DNA of 48,207 nt. Origin: Azolla pinnata. Its lineage: Eukaryota; Streptophyta; Polypodiopsida; Salviniales; Salviniaceae. The notes below the pieces were generated by a model, which did no database searches, was not told the DNA's origin, and was given only the letters and a program-made list of their open reading frames with translations. The position numbers and the translations under genes are program-made. Positions 32,075 to 48,207 of this stretch are shown here, one piece after another (position 1 is the first letter of the stretch; every line of letters starts with the position of its first letter). The stretch is taken from contig JBBBWG010016668.1 of assembly GCA_037176905.1 (NCBI GenBank), positions 1 to 48,207 on the forward strand, read 5' to 3'.

Positions 32075-34229
32075 GGATCAATGGGCAAAAGAAGAACAGG
32101 AGTGCCCTATTCTCTCTGGGCCCTGCTCTCTACTTGGACCTGAAATCGGATCCCAACGAAGGAGATATTTTTTTTCCTGCACCTTTGACGTGATCTCCCC
32201 TCTTATCTGTCCCCTGGAACTGAACAGGAAAAAGGCATTCCATTGCCCACAGATTTAGAGATTCCATTTTGGAACTCCTTTTCCTGCCATTTTCCCCTCC
32301 AATTTGGAGAGAGGCACAGTTTGTATTTCCAATGGATGTAGAAGAAGAAGATGATGATGATGCTGATGCTCATCATGGTCCTGATGGTGATGGTGCTGGT
32401 GATGATGGTGGTGATGGTGGTGATGATGGTGGTGATGGTTGTGATGATGGTGGTGATGGTGGTGATAGTGGTGGCGATGGTGGTGATGGTGACGGTGGTG
32501 GTGCTGATGGTGTTGATGGTGATGGTGCTGATGGTGCTGATGATGGTGATGGTGATGATGGCGGTGGTGATGATTCCTAGTTGATGATGTTGTTGATGCG
32601 TCGCTCATGATGATTCATAGTTGATGATGTTGTTGATGCTGCCGACTGTGGCCGATGATGATGATCATGGTCATGGCGATGATGTTGATGGTGGTGATGG
32701 TGGTGGTGATGATGATGATGATGATGATGAGAGCGGCGGCAACGAGATTGATGCTTTGGCATGAATGATGTGAGGATGATGGTTGTGGGGTAATGCGAGG
32801 ATGCTGATGAGGGTGATGGAGATGGGGTAATGTGAGGATGCTGATGAGGATGATGGTGATGGGGCCTATGAGCCAAGGATGCTGACGATGATGATCGAGA
32901 TATCGACAACTTCCCTCGCCCCAAGCTTCAGCGTTCACGTTTTCATCGTTCTCACATATAGACACTCGAAGTTCGATGCAGGTGCTTTTGTTTCCATGAA
33001 ACGCTCGGTTCCAGATGGATCTGCACCTCTGCTATCATCGCCAAACACAGATCCTGCACCGTCACGAAAACGTTATCCAAAGAGAAAGAAATCTCGTTCA
33101 TCGAGCCCCGCCTTCTAGAAGCTCGTACCGCTTCACAAAGCGCCGTTCGATCGTTTGTTGTGCTCCCGATGATGAAATCCTCGTTTGTTACGTTCCGATC
33201 GAAGGATTTCGATGGTGCATGCCTCAATCCAAGCAAACCAAAACTGGATTCGTAAGTCTAGGCAATGCCAGAACTCAAACAACTTTTGAACCCACCGGAT
33301 AAACTCATATCATATATACCTCTTGACATTACAGAAGCTCAAAATTTCGTGCAAAGCAAACCTTAATCAGAAAATCAAGACCTAAAAAGCTCGATTTTTC
33401 TAGACGAAATTTAGACTCCAATGCTTGAAATAACAAGCTTTCCATCTGTGAGTCTATGAAGCAAAGATTTTACATTTTGCAATCGAATCTACAATTCAAT
33501 TTTAGATGGAATTTTTCAAGCTTAGGCTACGATAATTTCGGCAGTAAAAATACGGAGATGATCCGAGGGCACAAATTCCATACATGTAAATTATTTCTTC
33601 CCAAAAGAAGAAGATTGGTAACCTTCCTCCTTTTTTTCGTCTCTTTTCTTCTAATTGAAGGCAAGAAGCATCTTCTCTTCCGGTTCTTTGCTCTGCTGGT
33701 TTTTCTTTATCATGAAGATGACATCTTCTTACTGATCTATCGAAGGCTTGATCAGTCTCTTGTGATCACATCGAGACCTTTAACAAGATGCCGATTGGAT
33801 CGATCACTACGCTTAAAACAACCAGAATACCATCGAATCACAGCTCTCCGACTCGATTCGATCGGAGTTCTTTATTTCACATGCATACATAATGAATGAT
33901 GGTCTGGATAAATAAAATGCTTCCAATATGAGATCCTGCACACCGACACTCCACTCGCAAAAAAGAAATGTTAGTAGTGACTTCCACCTCGACAAGCATT
34001 GGAACCGCCTCATGGATGACGATTCTAACAACGTTGATCCAAATCAAAATTTGATTACCACCCAACAATGAGCCCATCCATTGCTTTTGACATCTTCAAT
34101 CACTCTACAAAAATTATATATGACAAAAGAATATTGCCTCTCCATCTACATTTTACATGGACGTACATTAACATGTAATGGTTTCCAAACAAACTCTTGT
34201 CAATAGGAATGATTTCTTGCCAGCCCTTT
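32075..34229. other. Region between the TTC38-like start and the SET-gene stop
   Basis: Contains the GAT/GGT-rich array (32340-32875) and then 1.3 kb without recognised genes. Short frames at 32879-33118 and 33456-33899 show no family resemblance. Confidence 0.5.
32340..32875. repeat. (GATGGT/GGTGAT)n trinucleotide-type array upstream of the TTC38-like gene
   Basis: Seen directly: near-continuous gat, ggt and gct triplets to 32575, then a degenerate extension with longer words such as gttgatgatgttgttgatgc (two copies) and aatgcgaggatgctgatgagg / aatgtgaggatgctgatgagg. Confidence 0.95.
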
Positions 34230-37200
34230 TTAGTCTTTTCCTTTCATGAGATTTGACAAGAAGTTTTGTGGCGCCGAAGCAACTTGCTCCATAAGTCCAA
34301 ACATGTCCTTGATGTCCGAATTACGATCCTGCGATAAGAATCAATGGCATATGTATGCTGAGATATAATACACTCATATGTTTATCAGACAATACTCGTC
34401 AGAGATGAAATGCCTAAAATATATATCTCTCAAGCTTTGACTACACATGAAATTGAAAGCTTGCATAAGCATATTGTCTGAAGTTCTCTAGTATGATCTT
34501 GTGTTTTTCAGTCTTAATTTTCATATGATCTGGAGCCTCAATCTCGACCAAGTACATGGCATATCTCACCTAATTGTTTCAACACAATGTTTTCCACTTT
34601 CTTTGTTAAATTTTGTTTTATGTGCAATACGATTTAGTTTACCTTCATACCGCTTTTAGTTGGAACACCTCTGATTGGGCCAAGCCGAGCTCGTAGAGCA
34701 GCCATTGTGTTGGTCAATATTTTCTGCTCACAATATCGAAGCTTTGCTGCAACCTTCTCCTTGGCTGATATATCCTGTAATAAACTCGAAAGGTCTTGAT
34801 TTCTGTTAGCCTAATGACCTTCAATCAAAATGTTTTACAAATTTTTGCATCAACAAACCGTGCTGTTCATCAATGTGACTTCATCATCAAGACTCCGGTC
34901 AAAATTAGAGAGCCGGTTCCGACATTCAGACAGAAGCAGTGTAAGAACTTCATATTCATTAGCCTGCAAGCATTCAGATTCGTGCTAAGGGCATTGGATG
35001 TACCGTCTAACATCTCCATAGCAAATGAATCTCTATACAAGCTTCAGAAAGTGCAATGTGAATGAGTGAATAAATGGGAGTGAAGAAAGAAGTACACTAG
35101 GAGTAAAAGAAATAGGCAACCGAATTTTAAAGCATGGCTATTCACAATAATTGGAAGTCCTCTATCAGATTTCCCATGCACTGCATGCACATGTGATTCT
35201 TTATTAAGAAAATTTATATCTTTCACTAGAACAGGGAAGGCAACTTCAAGAAAGAGAAACAAAATATATATGAATGTAAAATCAAATTTTGTATACCTCA
35301 TTTACGATGATATCCTTGTCAAATGAGATTTTTGCAATTAAGGCTGAATCCTGCAACCGTGCCAGTCTCATGTATGACAATAACTACAAAAAGAAGGAAA
35401 AGGTTTTTGTTTAGCATAGTCTCCCATACATTCAATTCAATGTTCTGGATTTACTTGCAGTAAGGACATTCACTGTGAACATGAACAATGTAACAAAACA
35501 TTAAAAGAATGATGTTTTATTCAATCTGTGGACCGTTTTTTATATACAAAAGGATTGAGAGAAAGCATAAGAGACTGATGCACACCTGCGTTGGAAACCG
35601 GTCAAGGTAAAGAGGAAATTCCTGCTCATCTTGAAAGTTGGCTACTTGTAATATTTGTAACTTCAGTGATCGCAATGGATCACTCTGTACCAACCCAACC
35701 TGTAGAATTATTACTACAATGTGTCAACGCACATCCCTCTGAAGATGCATGACAAAGTTGCTTTTCAATAACATAGAAAGATCGCATCTACCTCTATCAA
35801 TAGGAAATCATTTGTGTTGTTATCATCCACAAAGCCGTAGCTGAAACAATAAAAACCACGAACAGTTTCTTTAACTTTGAGTGAAGACAACATAAGATGA
35901 TGATTAGAGTAGAGAGTGATAATAATCATGATAAAGTAAAAAATCTAAAATTATTTACTCATCATATAGATAGAGTAGTATGCTCATAACAAAATAACAT
36001 TTCTGAAGAGATATGGTTAAAATGAACATTAACCCGGGTTCATTATATATTATAAAACTAGCTCTGTAACTAGAATTTGACCTCATTACAAGGATCCTAT
36101 GGCAAACCTGATTAATAAGTCAGAATTTGGTCGATTTTGTCCATAAGAAACTAGCACCTGTTCGCCCTGCTTATGGTCTTTCTCCAACTTCAATACCACC
36201 TACATGAAAAAGTAAGGATATATGTCAATAACTGGGAAATGGAGCACAAAACTGTTGCTGCAACAAATAGGGCTCCTCTCCAACATGCTATGCATCCTCA
36301 AAAAGTTGTTCTGCATCAATGATCTATATCTATGGCCTGAGAGGTTTAAAAACAAGCTCATCTAGACAACAAGTGTATTCTTCAGTCAACAATTTTGTAA
36401 TGCGTGCACACACACATTACATCGTATTACTAATAGTTACTCAAGTCAAGCCAGATACATTACAATTTATACTCACTCTAGTAGTCTGTGAGGACAAGGA
36501 ATATTAATGTACTTAATATTCCTGTGCCAGTGTCTAGTCGTACTCAATTGAGGATCTACACTTAGAGCCCACCAACTATATTTAATCTGGTGGTCCCTTG
36601 GAGGCTAGTATGTAAAGTTCAGTTGGGCTCTTCCGTACAATGATGAAAATCTGTCAAGTAATATATCTTTCCTTTTGTGTTCTAGCCACCAATTTTATTC
36701 TCACCCCCCTCCCATGTATCTTTTCTAACACTATTTCAGTCGATTTATCTTTTGCATCACACACACACACACACACACACATGCACACACGCACACGCAC
36801 ACGCGCACGAGCACACACACGCACACGCACACGCGCACATTGATTCTGCACAGTTTAGTCGACCCATTTACAGATAGTGTACAAACATCTAACTATGAGA
36901 CATAAGTTTATGTATCCTATGATAATCCACGAAATTTTTTGAAAGAAGCAGAAGGAATCATCCATAAAAAGGAAAGGATATTACTGCTTGTTGTTCAACG
37001 CTGTACTCAAATGATGCATCACTTTTACCAGTAATGTTCACAGCATCTCCAAACGGAACCTGTGGAACATAATCCAAATCATTCAAAAACTTCAGAGATG
37101 ATAAAAGCAGATAAATACCTACCAATGCAAACAAAAGATAAATCAACTTCAATGACATGTTTAAAACATATCTAAGGATAAATTGCAATGCAATGATTCA

Positions 37201-40200
37201 GCACACCTTTTGGTATCATCTGTTTCATATGAGGGTTTTGGGGACCTTTTGTGACCTGTGTAAAAGATTTCTTCGCTATCTCACAGTAAGAGCAGTTCTG
37301 TAAAGTTACTTCTCCTATATTATCTATGATCATGAGAGAAGGATTACTCTCCACTTTACCACTTCACGTGCATAGAATGTCAGTTTTATTGACTGGTTTT
37401 CTTGGTTATAAACATGGGAAGAAGCAAAGTATTGGCTGAGAAATGATTATGGATTGAACTATCTCATTTTTCTGGTTTCCCAACTTTATTCGCACATATG
37501 TTTCTCATATTTAGTTTAATTGGACAATCTTGAAATGATCACCTCCAGGTTCATTGGGTAAAAGTTCTCTCCTAGCGGGAGCAATAGGACATAATTGCAT
37601 GCTTTCGTATTTATGATTTCTTGCAGCTTCAATGAGGAAGTGAACATCTAGCACCTACTCTATCAAGGAAATACCATTCAAGTTTAAGAAAATCACTGTA
37701 CAAGTACTCCATGATTTCAGAGATTCCTGTTTGAGGCAACTCTTACTATGCAGATAGCATATCCAAACAATTTGTGAGTCTCCAGATATACATTTACAAA
37801 GTTTACTATTCAAATTTCCAAACAATCTGAGAGTTTCGGTTAAGAAGGAAGATTCCCCTCCGATGTCAACACACTCAACTGTTTCAGCCGCATTGAGATT
37901 TCAGAGTTTTTTAAACACATGTATCTTCATCAAAAAATGGAGGAAGACTTTTCACGTGCCTACAATATCAAAACATCTGCATGTAGAAAGAAGCTTCAAG
38001 AAACATAAATAACAACAAGAAGAGTTGGAACTCATATATGCGCACTGTTAGACATAAAAAATAGTAAAAGAAATGAAATGCGAAGATACCAAGGCATAAA
38101 GTTCTGCAGATGGCAAATATATAGCTCTCGATACAATTACTGCAAAGGCATTTTTGAAGGATTCAACAGTGAACAAATCTTCTGGAATATCCTGTTTAAA
38201 ATCAGAAATACATCATTAACAATCATTGTCTCTGCAAACTATAGAAATCTTTGTTTTCCTGAATTTCACCTTGAGCTGGTTTTGACATGTTTCCAAGATA
38301 TCTGTGAATTCATCTTCAAGATAGGCAGACCGTTGCTGAACCTCTTCTGAAAAAACAATAAACCCATGAATTAAAACATGGTTATAACAAGAATATATAG
38401 CTTGTCTAGAATCATCTCAAAAATCAGGCCATAGATAGATATCATCATAAACTAATATATCTTCCAAACACGCCATTAAGCTGATGCCGAAACTGTTCGG
38501 AATGTAATATCCCTGTCACATTTGCCAAATCATCAAGTATGATAAAATCTACCTGTGAATACCTAGGTATAAAGAGTGCATCAATAACTACTCAGAACAG
38601 TAAAGTCGCTCTCCAATAGCAAGTTAGTAATAAATAAAGTTTTTGATGGTATTAGCATGAAAATGTTGAATCCATATTCATTAACGAATGAACTTAGTAG
38701 TGCATTTCATCAGGGCTGATTTGCTGCTAGAGATATGGAAGAGATGTCTAACCTGCAATTGAAGTGCCTTTTAACAACGTCTCTTGCTCTGATTCACTCC
38801 ATAGAATTGGGCTTAAGGTTGCTGATGGAAATGTCTTTAAATATGGATACCAAAGAGATTTCTCACCAAGCCCTCTCTCATAGACTAACCAGAGGGCAAG
38901 ACCAACCAAATCCGGTTTCCCTACAAAGAGCATGGATTCTTGGTCAATATGATAGATCATAGTAACCTCTGACATATATACACACTTGAGAGCTATAAGT
39001 AATTGCCATATCCATGAGACCTTACATTTTCTGTTGGCTCAACACTTAGAATGACAAGACTTGATAGTAAATTTTATGTACTGCGCAGTGAGAAGAGAAA
39101 TGTGAAACTTCAGCCTTGCAAGCTGAAGCCTGAAGGTTTAGGCACCTGAACAAACCTGAGCGTGCCAAAGAAATTTGAATCAACTCTTATATAAATAAAA
39201 CATAAAGCTCTACATACCCACGGCAAGTTGTGAGATGACAGGATGGTTTGCAACATCAGCTGAGGTGACCGTGAAGTTTTCTGGTACTTTGATCGCAAAT
39301 TCACCAGCCTGCATCCCATAAGTTTACAAACTGCAGCATATCGGTGTAGAACCCTCACGACTATTATGATCAGAGAACAAATAACATAAAGCTTGTGTGT
39401 ACATATTTCATATCGAAGCAAAGGATATCCTAAGTTCACCACGATTCCAACATGCCACTCAAGTTTATAAAACATCTGAAACAGCATTCTGATTTATCCA
39501 AAGCCTCATCAAATTGATGCTTTATTCTTAAGCTTTAACCATATTTGAAACTCAAAAAGCATTGCACCAGCTCATAACAAATCCTCAAGAGTATGAAAAG
39601 GGAAATGAATTAACAATTCATTGACCCACCATCATAAGCTTTTAACTCATAGCAACTAATCATTTTCATTTTCAAAAGGTTAAAGCTCAAGGTTCTGCGG
39701 TTTAATTAGAAGTTAGAAGAATGAAACGGAGTAAATTGGAACGAATGTTAACTGAAGCATAGAATAATCAACATTATATAGTTTGCAACCTTTCTATGCT
39801 TTTGCAAACATGGGAGGCATCTCATTAATAATGACAGTAAATTTTCACTCAATTAATTTTCTCTTACATAACCTTTGAAAATTTCATGCGTGTGGATATA
39901 GTAAAAAAAAATTCATAATTTCATGGCAATGATAGGCTGTAGTAGAACAGCAACAAGCCAATTTAAATTCTTACTTGCAAATTTCGAGCAGCGAAACATC
40001 CCAATTCTCCACTTTCAGATAATTTTAGATCCACGGCCTATATGATCAAAACAGACATGTAAATAGAATCAACACAAACATAGACTGACATCATTTCTTC
40101 ATGTACTTCTATTTCTAACCCTTTTAAGTTCACAGCAGCTTGTATTTCAATACGCGTGGACTACAACAACTTTCTTCTCGCATTTGACTTATAATAGCAA

Positions 40201-40978
40201 AATCTTCCACAAAAACCATAATTGCACCAAAAGGGCAAACACAATCCTCACAAAGGAGTAACCATACTTTTCTCCAGAAACCCTCAATCCGCTTCATGTT
40301 CCAACAGACGTTTTGAGAACTATACAAATTCCTGAAATGGTTTATCTTGAACTGTTTATACTAGAGTCTCGTGAATTACAACAACTTCCCATATAAAAGA
40401 CCAAAAATTCCCTTTCTTTGATCACAAGAAGAAAAGGTCTATAACCTTCAACTGTTAAGGCACTATAACTTCTAAACAGCAACAACACTGTCACAAAAGA
40501 TCACCTTAAATGAACGATATGCTAAAACGAAGGCTATGAAATGTGGTAGAAAACTACAGGTTTTTCGAAACTAAAGAAGAAAATCGAGCAACAAGCAATC
40601 ATCCACATCTATTGCAATATCAAGCGTACCGGATACAGCGATATGGAAAGACAAAACAAAGAAGAAAACCTGTTCAGGGAACCCTTGCTTCCTGAGCCAC
40701 GAGGTGAAATCCCGAATCTTCGCATCTTGGAGTGACTCCTGGGACCAATTCCCGGGGAAAGCCATAGCCATTGCCATAGCTCGGTGTTTCTGACGGATAG
40801 TCCAGCATGGAGGGAGGGGAGGAGAAAAATAGAGGGAGCCAGGGATGCGTATATGAGGATACGGATGGAGATGGCGGGGTGGAGGGAGGAGGTAGGGGCC
40901 GCCGTGCTGATTTCTGCGTCTGTGGCTGGTGGTCCCGGAGATGGGGATGGATGGTAAGGCAGGAGAGGCCATAGCCAT
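34230..40978 (-). CDS. Chloroplast SET-domain protein of the Rubisco LSMT-like family
   Basis: Fourteen exons: 40978-40670, 40037-39975, 39308-39218, 38920-38753, 38346-38270, 38191-38090, 37059-36985, 36199-36108, 35840-35792, 35699-35586, 35383-35297, 34963-34859, 34774-34643, 34328-34230; 520 residues. Residues 1-70 are Arg/Ser/Pro-rich without acids, a likely transit peptide. Then come FTSWLRKQGFPEQ, SGELGCFAARNLQ (start of SET), LALWLVYERGLGEKSLWYPYLKTFP (SET insert), AFAVIVSRAIYLPS, VPFGDAVNITG, GEQVLVSYG (Tyr314) and SYGFV (Tyr327, the catalytic Tyr position). The C-terminal substrate-binding helices (FPTQLLSYMRLARL ... KLRYCEQKILTNTMAALRARLG) match the RLSMT family. The family trimethylates lysines of plastid proteins such as aldolase; this subgroup's substrate is unknown. 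The canonical Asn-His of SET reads Asn278-Ile279. Joining exon 13 directly to exon 14 (GMK|DRNSD) is the simplest model. Confidence 0.88.
36758..36838. repeat. (CA)n / (CACACG)n microsatellite in SET-gene intron 6-7
   Basis: Seen directly: a pure acac run followed by cacgcacacgcacacgcgcac variation, in the intron between exons 7 and 8 of the SET gene. Confidence 0.95.
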
Positions 40979-41017
40979 TGCTGGGTGGCTATGGAATCAT
41001 ACAGCTGACTGACAAAA

Positions 41018-48207
<7,190 letters not shown>

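Noticed and set aside
32255..32608. Poly-His minus-strand open frame of 117 codons (and its Asp/Gly-rich plus-strand mirror)
   Set aside because: Translation of the trinucleotide array; no conserved sequence outside it.
34440..34569. Possible extra SET-gene exon (in frame, starting VRYAMYLVEIEAPDH) between exons 13 and 14
   Set aside because: It has an AG before it but only a poor donor (CAT|GTGTAG) before its stop. Skipping it gives a continuous C-terminus (GMK|DRNSD). RNA data would settle it.

Overview
The window is nuclear DNA of a land plant. Ten gene loci can be supported: nine intact or partial genes and one decayed copy. The coding regions are broken by many GT-AG introns. The loci include a plastid SufE-BolA fusion, two plant PLS-type pentatricopeptide repeat (PPR) proteins, a Rubisco-LSMT-like SET methyltransferase and a plant-type glutamate dehydrogenase. 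The long introns, the abundant tandem repeats and the wording of the PPR repeats resemble ferns such as Ceratopteris or Adiantum. That placement is inference from memory of such proteins, not a search result.

Layout, left to right: the 5' end of a SnoaL-like/flavin monooxygenase-type gene (minus, 1-185); chloroplast SUFE1 (plus, 2082-4819, two exons); a 1063-residue PPR protein (minus, 6387-9578, one exon); a small bacterial-type cupin (plus, 11570-13373, three exons); a PPR pseudogene (minus, about 13900-15060); an intact 593-residue PPR gene (plus, 16669-18450); a CHFR-type FHA-RING E3 ligase (minus, 20138-24262, 15 exons); a TTC38-like TPR protein (minus, 26298-32074, 14 exons); a SET-domain protein (minus, 34230-40978, 14 exons); and NAD(H) glutamate dehydrogenase (plus, 42418 to beyond the right edge, eight exons present). 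I built the exon models by hand. Every junction keeps frame and has GT..AG borders.

The genes do not form a pathway. Several act in organelles: SUFE1 in plastid Fe-S assembly, PPR proteins in organelle RNA editing or processing, the SET protein probably in the plastid, and GDH in mitochondria. The rest look like housekeeping genes (CHFR ubiquitin ligase, TTC38) or possibly acquired genes (cupin, monooxygenase).

The most interesting locus is the cupin. Its second intron is bounded by two near-identical 29-bp copies of coding sequence, each with an AG|GT proto-splice site. Inside are (GAAT)n arrays and a fold-back, MITE-like element. This looks like an intron created by duplication in a gene of bacterial type. 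Other notable points are a two-tier satellite (GGTCAAGG monomers in a roughly 130-bp higher-order unit), a head-to-head intact/decayed PPR pair, a SET domain whose Asn-His motif reads Asn-Ile, duplications spanning or touching stop codons, and a recurrent pattern of tandem repeats just upstream of gene starts.
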